Notes: generated by a model from the sequence alone, not told the origin. A stretch of DNA of 64,000 bases from Botryosphaeria dothidea (GCA_011503125.2 WWBZ02000001.1:4836001-4900000), one strand, 5' to 3'; positions 10,828 to 23,400 are shown, numbered from the stretch's first letter. Program-made: numbers and translations.

Positions 10828-11610
10828 AGTAGTCCTCCTAGCTTCTCTTCCTAGTTACCCTTCTAGATTAATTCTCTTACTAGGCTAAATTACTTAAGTA
10901 GTCCTAGGCGTAAGAACTAGTCTATCGCTACTTTAATTCTCTTCTTTATTAAGAGGAGAGAATAGTAGTCCGTAGTTCCTATCTTTTAGAGTATCTATAC
11001 TCTATTCTATTAGAAGTCGGGGTAGAAGAGAAGGATATACTTTAGAGTTTATCTATACTAGCCGTATAAGTAGGTAGGGCTAAGATACTCTAGTATCTTA
11101 CGCCTAGAGAGAAAGTCCTCTAGTCTAATATACTCTATACGTAGTTAAGTAGCGAGTATACTCTATAGCTTAGATAGTTCGCTATAGATTTATCTAATTT
11201 TCGGGTTCTACTATATACTTTAGGCTACTAGCTTACCTTACTTTCCTTAGCTAGTAAACTTTATCTATCTCTTCTTCTACTTATTTCTATATACTATACG
11301 TAGTCTTATTCGCTCTAGAAGGCTCTAGTAGGTAGAAGAGTAGTAGTAAAAGAGAGAGTTTATCTTTTTTCTAAATAGGGATCTTCTAGCTAGGCTAGCG
11401 GTACCTTTAGTACTTAGAGTAGCCCTAGCTATTTATTTAATACTCTAGTAAGTTTTCTCTACTACTACTATAGCTAAGCTATCTCTAGCTTTAATAGTTT
11501 AGGCTAATATTAGTTTATCTAGGTATAATAAGAATAGGAGAATCCCCGTCTTATACTCTAAGGTTTATATACTAGTTAACTTATACGCTTCTAAGATAGT
11601 ACGAAAGCTA
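10828..11610 (-). mobile_element. LINE copy C (3' ORF2 fragment, minus strand)
   Basis: The reverse complement of LINE I from about 18,975 back to 18,200. It starts at the proline-rich end of ORF2 (AGTAGTCCTCC next to the LTR) and lacks the 3' untranslated region and tail. It is fully RIPed. It ends at 11610 after AGATAGTACG, where unrelated degraded sequence begins. Confidence 0.82.
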
Positions 11611-13472
11611 TAGAATAAGTACTTAGAATCGATAAGAGTTTAAATAGAGGTCTTTTTATTAATAAGTACCGAAACTAAGAAGGGTAGTTTTTCTATATAC
11701 TTATTCTCGAATCGCTTCTAATCTTCTTAAAGCTTATTTTACTTCTTTTACTTCTAATAGCGAATTTTATTAGGAGCTATTCTTTTTCTAAATTCTCGTT
11801 AACCTCTAATACCTCCTCTAGTTATAGAAGAGTCTCTTACTCTAGTTATCTAGTACTAGCGGCTTAAGCTAGACGGTAGATAGATATATAAGAATATACT
11901 TGCTACTAGTATTCTAAGGCGCTATAACGCGTATAAAGCTTATTCTAACGGCGTCGATTAATTTTATCTTAAGTTACCTATTTAGCTCTCTAGATTAGTA
12001 CGGCCTTAGCTAGGCCCGTTAGTTTCTAGTCTATTTAGTCGTTTTAAGGGGGCTTTAGATACGTAGTAGTTTTTATTATAGTTGCCGGCGTCTTCTAGAG
12101 GTTATTTCTAAACTTCTAGGTACGTAGTTAAAAAGCTTCTAACTAGTTACTTACTCGCTTAAGCTCTATATAGTAGTTCTTAAACTACTAGTCCGGTTTT
12201 ATAAGGCCGATTATTTATTATTAAAGCTTTCTACTAAGTCTAGCCTCGAGATAGAACTTTTTAATTTCGTCTAGCTAGTCCGTACCTCCTACTTCTAGTA
12301 GGAGCTTCTAATACTCGATAAAGTACTCTATAAAGAACTTACTAGCTTAACGAAGTTAATAAAGCTTACGTTAGGCCTTCTTCTTAGTATATAGGTCGCT
12401 AAAGAATAGACGTAGCTATATAATAAGGTTAGTAACCGTAGTATTACTTATTACCGTAACCGCTTAAATCTAGGGCTATAGTTAGCGGGTAGCTTTTCCT
12501 CTTAACCGGTTATATAACGTAAAGAACTTCGTTACTTTAGTATAGTTAGTATAGTTAACGTTTAGTTTTATATTAGCTTAAGTAATCTATAGTTCGAGTT
12601 AATCTCGGTCTCCTCTATATTTAGCTAATAGGCCGAGTTATTTCGTAGGTTCGTTCTTTTTTAGGGACGTAGGTCTAGCTAGTAGTTAGACGAGCTACTA
12701 TAGTAGGCTTTACTCGTTATTCTCGGTAGCTACCGAAGTCCCTTAGTCTTAGATATCGTTCTATATCTTTCTTAGATATCTTCTTAGATATCTTCTTAGA
12801 TATCTTCTTAGGTACCCTCTCTAAGATCTTCTTTTAGATCTTCTTTTAGGGACTTCTTCGTACCTTCTTAAACGCTATACCGTCGTTTTATTAAAGAACT
12901 TCCTTCGGGAACCTTCTTAAGTATCTATACGAATATCTTCTTAAACGATTTTCTAGATATAGTTAATTAGTAACGAGCCTAGCTACTATTCTAAACTTCT
13001 TAGTAACTTTAATAGAGAGAAGCCGTACTTACGTAGGAGCTCTAGCGTATAGAGAAAGAAAATAGAGACGTAGTACTTACGTAGGAGCTATAGCGTATAG
13101 AGAAAAGAAGAATAAGAACGTAGTACTTACGTAGGAGCTATAGCGTATAGAGAAAAGAAGAATAAGAACGTAGTACTTACGTAGGAGCTATAGCGTATAA
13201 AGAAAGGAGAATAAGCTTAGTCTAATATAATAGCTTATATCCGGTATACTCGCGGAAATATAGTAGTATTCTATCTACGAGAAGACTAAGCTAAAGAGAA
13301 AAGAAAGAAAGGTTTAAATAAAATAGCGCTACTTATATATCTCTCTAGAGTTTCTTTTACTAGTAGCGAGTTATAGAGTTTTCTTATTAAGCTTTATTAA
13401 GCTTTAGAATTCTCTTAACCTAAGGTCTCGCCGTAGAATCTATCTAAGGTACTCTTAGGGTTTAAACCGTAA
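11611..13472 (-). mobile_element. Degraded LTR-retrotransposon relic (leader, gag, start of protease?)
   Basis: An unmatched RIPed segment between two LINE fragments. On the minus strand it has a promoter-like stretch near 13,200-13,450 (GAGAGATATATAAGTAGC), then four 50-bp repeats, then a lysine/arginine-rich coding relic, then text resembling a gypsy Gag C-terminal half (12,000-12,400). Near 11,630-11,660 TLIDSK resembles the start of a retropepsin active site. There is no RT. Assignment to a gypsy-like 5' half is my inference; it is not clearly G1, G2 or G3. Confidence 0.4.
13026..13215. repeat. Four tandem ~50-bp repeats
   Basis: TACTTACGTAGGAGCT starts at 13026, 13074, 13124 and 13174 (spacings 48, 50, 50). 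Each unit continues with (C/A)TAGCGTATA(G/A)AGAAA and a purine-rich linker. Units 2 and 3 are essentially identical. They lie in the leader region of the 11611-13472 relic. Confidence 0.85.
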
Positions 13473-13570
13473 TACTTCTTAACTACTACTCCTCTATCTA
13501 CTAGAGTCTCTTAAAGCGAACGAAGCTACGTATAGTATATAGAAATAAGTAGAAGAAGAGATAGATAAAG
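13473..13570 (+). mobile_element. Short LINE ORF2 fragment
   Basis: Matches LINE I about 18,445-18,540 (TACTTCTTAACTACTACTCC onward to GATAGATAAAG) with RIP differences. It is cut off on both sides by other elements: the relic ending at 13472 and the G3 LTR starting at 13571. Confidence 0.75.
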
Positions 13571-13802
13571 TATAAGGTAGCAAAGCCGAAATAATAGTAT
13601 TACTTTTAACTAAAAATCTATATATAAGGAGAAAGAAAAGAGAGTCTAGAAAGAGAGGGCGAAGAATAAATATACCTAGTCGCTTAGCGCTAGGCCCGTG
13701 CCCTAGTATCTAACCGAGTTATTTTTAGTATAGCTAGGGCCTCTAGTTACTATTAAGTATCTATCTAGTTACCTAGAATAGTAGCGCTTAAGAGGCCTAA
13801 TA
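13571..13802 (-). repeat. G3 3' LTR
   Basis: In element orientation it starts TATTAGGCCTC just after the polypurine tract (13803-13822, AAAGAAGGGGGAGA-like) and ends GCTACCTTATA at 13571. It contains the TATA-like CTTATATATAG. Its last 60 bases recur at 33959-34021 with only a few RIP-type differences, which shows the G3 LTR sequence at both ends of the nested element. Confidence 0.65.
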
Positions 13803-14087
13803 CTATCTCCCCCTTCTTTAAGCGAGGTCTACTAAGCTTCTTAAAAAATTCGGGTAGCTCGGGCGCGTCCTTATAGTATACGTAGTACTTACGGATTTTA
13901 TTAGGAGTATTCTTATAGTTACTCTAGTATTACTATAGGGAATTAGAGTTCTACTCGTCCTAGTTATCTATAAAGGTAATCTTATACTATACTCTATACT
14001 TTAAGTTTTAGTAGTCTACTACCTCTAGTACTTTCTACTTCTTATAAATTTTATTCTCGTCCTTATTAAAGATTATATATACTAGGC
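13803..14087 (-). pseudogene. G3 pol C-terminus: chromodomain relic and PPT
   Basis: Minus strand, 14,045 down to 13,823: KVLEVVD, VQYKITFIDN-like text with W/Q codons as TAG, then SNYKNTPNKIRKYYVYYKDA PELPEFFKKL, the layout of a chromovirus chromodomain and its tail. A purine tract and the LTR follow directly. The coding sequence continues across the LINE I insertion into 19226-20487: the 14-bp duplication at 14074-14087 and 19226-19239 is the split point. Confidence 0.65.
14074..14087 (+). repeat. LINE I target-site duplication (left)
   Basis: TATATATACTAGGC, repeated exactly at 19226-19239 on the far side of LINE I. Confidence 0.85.
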
Positions 14088-14258
14088 AAGATTCGGAAAA
14101 ACATGACCACACCAAAAAATCGACCCCAAGCTACGGCGCCGGGAGAGGGCCCTAGGGACTATCCTAGGCTTCGCGAGTCCTAAAACAGTACTTAAGACAA
14201 CTACAGCCGCGAAGTAGTTAATGTAGAGGACATAGGAAGAGGCGAACAGCCTCCCCCA

Positions 14259-15662
14259 GTGACTACCCCTACCCAGCCCCAATACACCCCCAAGAAACCG
14301 CAGAGCACCCAGTACAGCGTAGAATACGTTAAGAGAGCCTCAAAAACAGCAGACACCCTCCTCCAAGCCCTACAAACATCCGCTAGCCTCCCTTCAGTCC
14401 TCTCCAGCCAGGTGAAAAATTTTCTCGACATTGCCAAGACAATCTTCCAGGATCATATTACTATCTGCCAGAAGGCAGCCACCAAGGAGCCAGGCCTTAA
14501 GGACATCCTCAAAGAGGTCCAACAGGTCCAAAAGACAGTCAACCGTATCCAGGCTACCTCTACACCCACACCCAACACTCGCAGCTAGGCACAAATTGCA
14601 GCCCAAGCAGCCCCGAAGCCCCCTACCCCCCCAGCCACCACTAAACTTACCCTCCACTTCCCAGAGATAGCAAACAGACAAGAAATAGCCAAGCTCTCAA
14701 ATAAGGCAATCATCAGAAAGATCCAGGCAGGAAAAAGCTAGGCGTGCAAGAAAGTACTTGCTGCCAAGAAGCTCCCCAGTGGAGACGTTAGGATCTTTAT
14801 ACCGGATGAAGCAACCAGAACAGCCCTTCTCCAGGACCAGGAATGGACTACAGGACTAGGAAAAGAAGTCAGGCCTAACCAGCAGCTATACTCAGTGCTA
14901 GTACACAACGTCCCTCGAGAAGGAATCGATACCACAGACCCCCAAGCCATCCAAACCATCCAGGAGCAGAACCTATCTCTACACCCAGGACTACGTATCA
15001 GCAAGCTGGCCTAGCTAAAGAGGAAGCTCCCAGAGGGGAAAACTCACTCAGCCATCATCCTCAGTACTACAAACCCCGAAACCGCCAACCAGATTATTAA
15101 TAAGGGGCTTGTTATTAACTTTACTATCCATATAGCGCAGTACTATAATACAGCCTTCATAGTAACCCAGTGTTTTAAGTACCAGGCCTACGGTTATATT
15201 ACCAACCACTGTAAAAAGGAGGAAAAGTGTGGACAGTGCGGCAAGGTACATAATACTAGGGACTGCCCTAAGGAAAGCACGTAGTGCGCAAACTACTCCC
15301 AAAGGCACATAGCCTGGAGCAACGTCTGCCCAACACGCAGAGCCTGCCATGCCAAGGCCGCCTAGGCCCGCCTAGCAGCACCAGAAAGGCACCGGGAAGG
15401 ACCCCTAATAACCAAGACACAGCCCTAAACTAACTAGCTAACGGTCGGACCAAGGAAGAGGATCAGGGAGGAGGAGCCGGTCAAGAGGGGACCAGGCAGG
15501 CCAAGAGACTTAAGCCGCCCCCCGCCTCCTAACTAAATAAGGTTCACTAGACTTAACAGCTCACAACACGCCTTAGAGGAGCCCGCGGGAACTCCCTCCT
15601 CACAGCCCACACCACTAGCCCCCTCGCAGCCGGACCTAGAGATAGAAGGAAGTCAATGTTAG
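14259..15662 (+). pseudogene. LINE I ORF1 (gag-like, CCHC) with stops
   Basis: About 467 codons from the ATG at 14259 to the TAG at 15660-15662, interrupted by about eight TAG/TAA codons (first at 14586-14588). LINE ORF1 proteins bind the element RNA. The N-terminal third is helical and rich in Ala/Gln/Lys; a Pro/Thr-rich linker follows near 14,560-14,650. Three zinc knuckles lie at the C-terminal side: CFKYQAYGYITNHC (15171-15212), CGQCGKVHNTRDC and CANYSQRH...C. In the first, one Cys and the His have become Tyr (15180-15182, 15195-15197), TpG/CpA changes that abolish zinc binding. The terminal region is basic with RPRDLSRPPPP. ORF2 starts 4 bases before the ORF1 stop. Confidence 0.82.
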
Positions 15663-18600
15663 ACATAGGCTCTCTCTCCATCGTATAGTATAACGTCCAC
15701 AAGAGTAAGGATAGGGTAATGCTCCCGCTCTTTAAGGAAGTGGACCCAAAGATCTACTATATCCTGGCCATCCAGGAACCTTAGAGGAACCCGAGGGTCA
15801 AGACAACAGCAAGACACCCTGCCTACCACACAGTTTTTCCCCAGGAGGGAGTGGCAAGAACCTGCTTCTTTATAAGCAAGGCCATTAGCCCCGACTCCTA
15901 GCAAGCAACAGTCCATTCACCAGATCTCATCACACTATCCCTCATTACTAGGACACATACAATCTACATCCATAACTACTATAACCCCCCACCAGCCTCC
16001 CACACTAGTACGGCTCTAGAAACCTTAGCGCTTCTCCCAGAAGCCCTTAGAAAACCAGGGGAGCATGTCCTACTAGGGGACTTTAACCTTCACCATCCTA
16101 CCTAGGGAGGCATTACCTCCCCTACACACCATACTCTTGCAGACGACCTTATTAAAATAGCTACGACAGCTAGCCTTAACCTAGCCCTTCCAAGAGGTAC
16201 TATTACTAGGAGAGAGGGTAGTAGCGAGAGTACCCTAGACCTTATCTTTACCACACGGTGGCTAGAGAAGAGGATCCTTAGCTATAGAGTTAGTTAGGAG
16301 CTCGAATCCTCCTCAGACCACCTACCTATCCTCACTATGCTTGATATCTCCCCTACCCCTACAGAACCACGTCCTCCAAGGCCCCAGTGGAAAAAAGCAG
16401 ACTGGAATAGAACCAATCAGGTGCTCCAAACAAAGCTCGAATACCTTAGAGCAGCCCCTCTTAATACGAAAGCAGACCTAGACCACTTTACAGAACTACT
16501 CCAGGAGGTCATCCAAAGAACAATCCAGGAAACCATCCCAGTGGCGAGACCCTCGCCCTGGGCCTCCATACAATAGACAAAGGAGTGTTCGGACCTAGTG
16601 CACCAGGCGAGAGCAGCTAGAAGGAAATGGACAGCCACAGGGAGGGAGGAGGACTGGGTGGTATACCAAACTATTGCTAATAGCAAGAAGAGGCAGATCA
16701 GAAGGGATAGAACAAAAGTATGGCGCAGAACAGTAGCTAAGATCACCTCAGACCCATCTGCACTCTGGAAGCTCTCAAAGTGGGCAAGAACAAGGGCACT
16801 AGAGCCTCCAGCCCCACCTCAGTTCCCACCCCTCCAGGGAGCAGATAGACAACTGCGCTACGACAATCCGGCCAAGGCAGAAATCCTTACCAACCAGTTC
16901 TTCCCCCCTCCCAGGGCCACCGACCTCTCAGATCTGGATGGGTATATATACCCAGAGCCAGTGGAGATCCCTCAAGACCTTACTGAAGAGCAGGTCCTCC
17001 ATACCATCAAGAAGCTCCCCCCAGATAAGGCACCAGGCCCAGATAAGATTATCAATAGGTTCCTAAAGCAGTGCGCTCAGACACTAAGCGGACCACTCAC
17101 TAGGCTCTTCCAGGGATGCCTCGCACTTGCATACCACCCTAGGCAGTTCAAAAGCTCCATTACCGTAGTCCTAAGGAAACCACAGAGGGATAACTATACT
17201 AAAGCCAAATCATTTAGGCCGATTGCCCTACTTAATACGCTAGGGAAGCTACTTGAGAGGATTATAGCAGATAGAATCTCCCAGGCTACTAAAGCATACG
17301 GCCTGCTCCCTAATACACAGATGGGAGCTAGGAGAAACAGGTCCGCAGTAGCAGCTCTCGACCTGCTCACAGAATAGATCCATACTGTCTAGGCACAAGA
17401 TCCAGGGCTGGTGGCTTCAGTCCTCAGCCTGGATATCTCGGGAGCATATGACCACGTATCTTATAGAAGGCTTCTCTACAATATAAGGATGGCAAAACTC
17501 CCAGAATGGGTAGAAAGATTCACTCGATCCTTTCTACAGGACCGTACCACTTAGCTATCCTTCGGAGACTTTACCAGTCCACCAATCCAGACCTCAACCG
17601 GGATTCCCTAGGGATCCTCACTATCTCCGATCCTCTACCTATTCTTTACCTCTAACCTACTTACATAGCTACGCAGGGGCAATACCTTCCCCCTTGGATT
17701 CGTCGATAATACCAATATTCTAACCTTTAGTAGATCTATAGAACAAAACTGTAGGACACTAGAGGGCGTACATCAAATTTGCGAGCGCTGGGCAGCTACC
17801 CACGGGTCAGCTTTCTCGCCTGACAAGTATCACCTCATTCATTTTACAAGAAAACCAAGAAGATTCAATATGGCAGCAGAGATCCGTATCCCTAGATTTG
17901 CTAGATACCCAGAGCCTACAATTAAGATTCTAGGAGTCCACGTAGACAACAAGCTTAGATAGGGACCCCACATTAGGGAAACAGGAGCCAAGGCAATCAA
18001 ACAGTACACATCTCTCTCTAGACTCGCAGCATCCACCTGGGGAGCTTCATTTACTAAAGCCCGCCATATCTATATGGCTGTGGTAAGACCAGTCATGACC
18101 TACGGCTGTGGGGTATGGCACGTCCCAGAGGGAACCCCAGGGTGGAGAAAGACAGCCACCCAGCCACTGCAGAAGATCCAAAACCAGTGCCTACGCACCA
18201 TCTCAGGGGTATACAAGTCAACCAGCACACAAACTTTAGAGCACGAGACGGGGATTTCCCCACTCTTACTCTACCTGGACGAACTGGCGCTGGCCCAGAC
18301 TATTAGATCTAGGGATGGCCCAGTGGCAATGGTGGTAGAGGACACTTGCCAGAGCATTAAAGAGATAGCCCGGGCCACACTAGGCACCAGAGGCACAGCC
18401 GGCCCAGCCAGAAGAACTCTGCTTAGAGAAAGAGCAACAGCCCTCCTTAACTACTGCCCCCCTACCTACCAGAGTCTTCCGGAGCGAACAAGACTACGCA
18501 TAGCATATAGGAACAAGTGGAAGAAGAGATGGACAAAGTTTACCAGCCAAGGAAGGCAAGATAAGCCAGTAGCCCAAAGCACACAGTGGAACCCAAAGAT

Positions 18601-18991
18601 TCGACAAATTTACAGCGAACTGTCTAAGCCACAGAGCACACTCGCCACTCTACTGCGTACTAAGCATATTGGACTAGAGGACTTCCTCTCTAGGCGCAAG
18701 GTGCCAGGACACCCTAGCCCTGCCTGTCCATGCGGCTGGCATAGACAAACCCCAAAGCACATCCTCCTCTTCTGCCCCCACTTCCAACAGGGCAGGGCAC
18801 AGATGCTCCAAAGGGCAGGGACTACGGACTACTATTCCCTCCTCTCAACGAAGAAGGGAATCAAAGCAGCAACAGACTGGTTCTTACGCCTAGGGCTGCT
18901 CAAGCAATTCAGCCTGGCAAGGGAACTAATCCAGGAGGACAACCAGGAAGAGGAACCAGGAGGACCACCAGGACCACCAGGATCCGGATAA
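15656..18991 (+). pseudogene. LINE I ORF2 (endonuclease-reverse transcriptase) with 12 TAG codons
   Basis: 1,111 codons in one frame from ATG 15656 to TAA 18989-18991, interrupted by 12 TAG codons and no other stop type; several fall where the family normally has Gln or Trp (for example GIP-stop-GSSLSP). Domains in order: apurinic-like endonuclease (LLGDFNLHHP near 16,070; SDHLPI near 16,315); RT (FRPIALLNTLGKLLERII near 17,215; LDISGAYDHVSYRRLL near 17,430; active site FVDN at 17699-17710, second Asp now Asn); a C-terminal CPCGWHRQTPKHILLFC near 18,725-18,775; and a Gly/Pro-rich end. I see no RNase H motif. The longest uninterrupted stretches are 16598-17377 and 18074-18991. The product would nick target DNA and reverse-transcribe LINE RNA there. 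Confidence 0.88.
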
Positions 18992-19225
18992 CTACGAGGA
19001 CAAGGACTAAAGGGATAGGTCTAGTAGGTAAATGTAGGGCTGCCATAGCAGCCGCTACTGGTAAGAAGGAAAAACAAGAACTAGTATAGGATAGCATGCC
19101 CAGAGAGAGAGGAGGGGTTTTTGCCAGGCGAAAAGGTTTTCCCCCTCGTGTAAAATAACTATAGATAGCCAGCCCCGCATGGACCCGTAAGGGAGCTATA
19201 TCGGGAAGAAATGAATTTATCTATC

Positions 19226-20487
19226 TATATATACTAGGCTAGGCTTCTAGACCTAACCTAGGTATAGGTTATCTAGGATAAGATATAGCTTCTAGGGGTG
19301 GAATATAGGAAAGATTTCTTTCTCTTATATATAAGGAGGTATAGTAACTTCGTATACTTTACTATTAATTAATCTAGTAATTTTCTACGGACTAAGATTC
19401 TTTAGTAAAAGAGACTTACTATTCCGTTCTAGGTTAAAGTCTCGGGCGTTAATAAATACTTTATCGCCTATACGGAAAGTAGGATATAGCTAGCGGAATT
19501 TATCTATATAGCGGGCTTATTCTTCTTATATCTAGGCTAGTTATTCTTAGAGGAAGCTTCTTATAGTATTTAACCTTTTAACTAACCGGTCTACTCTAAT
19601 TACTTCTACTTTTCTAGCACCCTAGTAGATTTTTATAGGCTCTAAGCTAGTGCGTAGATAGAATCCGTTATCGGCGAAGAATAGCGATATACTAGTTAAT
19701 ACGCTAATATACGTGTTGGCTATAAATTTAGCTTTAGGTAGAAAGTCGACCTAGTTATCTTGCGCGTAGTTAATATATATCTAGAGGTACTTTTTAAGAT
19801 CTTTAATAGAGCTCTCGCTCTAGCCGTCGGTCTAGGGGTAAAAGGTAGTTAATATTTTAATCTTTACGTTATATCGTTCTATAATTCTTCTATAGATATA
19901 GAAGTCTATAGCGCTGCCTCGGTCGAAGATAATATCTATTAGAAAACCTCGTATATAAAAGAGGCGGCGGTTTAGAGCCTCTACGGTTTCTTTAGCACCT
20001 AGTATTATTATTAGCTCGTAGATCTTTTCTTTAGTTAAACGGTCTATAATAACTAGATAGTATCGGTATTTCTAATTCTTCCTAGTATATAGCGGTAGTT
20101 TTTCTATAAAGTCTAGGGTTACGTAGAGCTACTTCTATTAGGGAATAGGTAGCGATTTAAGTAGTTCTTACTTTTACTCTAAGTATAGCTTATAGCGGCG
20201 GTAGTAGTAATAGTTCTTATAGAAACGAGTAACGTCTTTTCTTTATCTAGCCTACTAGTAGTTTTCTATAAGCTTCCTATATATAGCTTTAGGTCCTAGA
20301 TATTCTATAAGTAGTTTTTTATAGTAATTCTATAGGAGGCGTAGGCGTAGTAGTTAGTAGTCTAGGATAATAAGCGCGTCTTTTAGCTATATCTAACTAT
20401 CTTTTACTAAGAAGTCCTAAATATTTTTCTTATAGCTCTTTCTAATTAAGTAGCTTAGTATACGTTTATCTTCTATATTAATACTTT
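19226..20487 (-). pseudogene. G3 integrase relic
   Basis: Minus-strand translation, reading TAG as Trp/Gln, gives the end of the integrase zinc finger (KDVTRFYRNYYYYRRYK, Cys and His now mostly Tyr) and ELLKSLPIP. The catalytic core follows (RGSAIDFY, TFYP-stop-TDG-stop-SESS near 19,850), then DFLPKAKFIANTYISVLT and FRIGDKVFINARDFN. It is RIPed throughout. It joins the chromodomain at 13803-14087 once LINE I is removed, and is cut at its upstream end by LINE D. RT and RNase H of G3 are absent from the window. Confidence 0.72.
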
Positions 20488-23400
20488 AAAATATAACTAT
20501 ACTAAAAAATCGACTCTAAGCTACGGCGCCGGGAGAGGGCCCTAGGAACTCTTCTAGGCTTCGCGAGTTCTAAAATAGTACTTAAGATAACTATAGCCGC
20601 GAAGTAGTTAATATAAAGAATATAGAAAGAGGCGAACAGCCTCCCCTAGTAACTACCTCTACCTAGCTCTAATATACCCCTAAGAAACCGTAGAGTACCT
20701 AGTATAGCGTAGAATACGTTAAGAGAGCCTTAAAAATAGTAAATACCCTCCTCTAAGCTCTATAAACATCCGCTAGCCTTCCTTTAGTCCTCTCTAGCTA
20801 GGTAAAAAATTTTCTCGATATTACTAAGATAATCTTCTAGGATTATATTACTATCTACTAGGAGGTAACTACTAAGAAGCTAGGCCTTAAGGATATTCTT
20901 AAAGAGGTTTAATAGGTCTAAAAGATAGTTAACCGTATCTAGGCTACCTCTATACCTATACCTAATACTCGTAGCTAGGTATAAATTATAGCCTAAGTAG
21001 CCCTAAAGCCTCCTACCCCCCTAGCTACTACTAAACTTACTCTCTACTTCCTAGAGATAGTAAATAGATAAGAAATAGCTAAGCTCTTAAATAAGGTAAT
21101 TATTAGAAAGATTTAGGTAGGAAAAAGCTAGGCGTATAAGAAAGTACTTACTACTAAGAAGCTCCCTAGTAGAGACGTTAGAATCTTTATACTAAATAAA
21201 GTAACTAGAATAGCCCTTCTCTAGGACTAGGAATAGACTATAGGACTAGAAAAAGAAGTTAGGCCTAACTAGCAGCTATACTTAGTACTAGTATATAACG
21301 TCCCTCGAGAAGGAATCGATACTATAGACCTCTAAGCTATCTAAACTATCTAGAAGTAGAACCTATCTCTATATCTAGGACTACGTATTAGTAAGCTAGC
21401 CTAGCTAAAGAGGAAGCTTCTAGAGGGGAAAACTTACTTAGCTATTATCCTTAGCACTATAAACCCCGAAACCGCTAACTAAATTATTAATAAGGGGCTT
21501 ATTATTAACTTTACTATCTATATAGCGTAGTACTATAACGCAGCCTTTATAGTAACCTAGTATTTTAAGTACTAGGCCTACGGTTATATTACTAACTATT
21601 ATAAAAAGGAGGAAAAGTACGGATAGTATAGTAAGGTATATAATACTAGGGACTATCCTAAGAAAAGTATATAGTACGTAAACTACTCTTAAAGGTATAT
21701 AGCCTAGAGTAACTCCTACCTAGTACGTAGAGCCTACTATACTAAGGCCGCCTAGGCCCGCCTAGTAGTACTAGAAAGGTACCGGGAAGGACCCCTAATA
21801 ACTAAAATATAGCCTTAAACTAACTAGTTAACCGTTAGACTAAGAAAGAGAATTAGGAAGAAGGAGCTAGTTAAGAGGGGACTAGATAGGCCAAGAGATC
21901 TAAGCCGCCCCCCGCCTCCTAACTAAATAAGGTTTACCGGACTTAATAGCTTATAATACGCCTTAGAGAAGCCCGCGGGAACTCCCTCCTTATAGCCTAT
22001 ACTACTAGCCCTCTCGTAGCCGGACCTAGAGATAGAAGGAAGTTAATATTAGATATAGGCTCTCTCTCTATTATATAGTATAACGCCTATAAGAGTAAGA
22101 ATAGGGTAATACTCCCGCTCTTTAAGGAAGTAGACCTAAAGATCTACTATATTCTAGCTATCTAGAAACCTTAGAGGAACCCGAGGGTTAAGATAATAGT
22201 AAGATACTCTATCTACTATATAGTTTTTCCTTAGAAGGGAGTAGTAAGAACCTACTTCTTTATAAGTAAGGCTATTAGCCCCGACTCCTAGCAAGTAATA
22301 GTCTATTTACTAGATCTTATTATACTATCTCTTATTACTAGAATATATATAATCTATATCTATAACTACTATAATCCCCCGCTAGCCTCTTATACTAGTA
22401 TAGCGCTAGAAACCCTATCTCTTCTACCGGAAGTTCTTAGAAAACTAGGGGAGTATATTCTCCTAGGGGACTTTAACCTCTACTATCCTATCTAGGGAGA
22501 TATAACCTCTCTAATATACTATATCCTAGCGGATAACCTAATTAAGATAGCTACCGTAGCTAATCTTAACCTAGCCCTTCTAAGAGATACTATTACTAGA
22601 CGAGATAGTAGCAGCGAGAGTACTCTAGACCTTATCTTTATATTACGGTAGCTAGAGGAGAGAATTCTTAGCTATAGAGTTAGCTAGAAGCTCGAATTAT
22701 CCTCTAACTACCTACCTATCCTTACTATACTTAATTTTTCTTCTACCTCCGTAGAACTACGCCCTCTAAGGCCCTAGTAGAAGAAAGTAGACTAGAAGAG
22801 AACTAATAATATACTCTAATTAAAGCTCGAATACCTTAAAGTAGCCCCTCTTAATACTAAAGTAGACTTAGATTACTTTACTATACTACTCTAGGAGGCT
22901 ATTTAAAGAATAATCTAGGAGACTATTCTAGTAGCGAGACCCTCGCCCTAGGCCTCTATATAATAAATAAAGAAGTATTCGGACCTAGTATACTAGGCTA
23001 GAGTAGCTAGAAGAAAGTAGACGGCTATAGAGAGAGAGGAGGACTAGATAGTATACTAAACTATTACTAATAGTAAGAAGAGGTAGATTAGAAGAGATAG
23101 AATAAAAGTATAGCGTAGAATAGTAGCTAAGATTACTTCGGACCTATCTATACTCTAGAAGCTCTTAAAGTAGATAAGAATAAGGGTACTAGAACCTCTA
23201 GCCCTATCTTAGTTCCTACTCCTCTAGGAAGTAGATAAATAACTATATTACGATAACTAGTCTAAGGTAGAAATCCTTACTAACTAGTTCTTCCTACCTC
23301 CTAGGGCTACCGACCTCTTAGATCTAGATAGATATATATATCTAGTACTAGTAGAGATTCCCTAAGACCTTACTAAAGAGTAGGTCCTCTATACTATTAA

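Larger units (their letters stand above)
14088..19225 (+). mobile_element. LINE I, best-preserved full-length Tad-like non-LTR retrotransposon
   Basis: 5,138 bp with an exact 14-bp target duplication, inserted into the G3 relic. The order is a short 5' region starting about GGAAAAACATGACC, ORF1 at 14259, ORF2 at 15656, and a 3' region ending GAATTTATCTATCTA with TATC repeats in place of poly(A). CpA and TpG are frequent, unlike the other full-length copies, but ORF1 and ORF2 carry stops derivable from CAG, TGG or CAA. It is therefore lightly RIPed and now dead. Domain order (ORF1 gag-like, endonuclease, RT, terminal CCHC, no RNase H seen) fits the fungal Tad/CgT1-type groups; the exact clade needs phylogeny. 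Confidence 0.92.

Noticed and set aside
13026..13215. CRISPR-like array
   Set aside because: The four units are direct tandem repeats without unique spacers, in a retroelement relic of a eukaryotic genome.
14394..16746. Minus-strand frames of 80-109 codons across LINE I
   Set aside because: All are antisense to ORF1 or ORF2, with no motif and no support.
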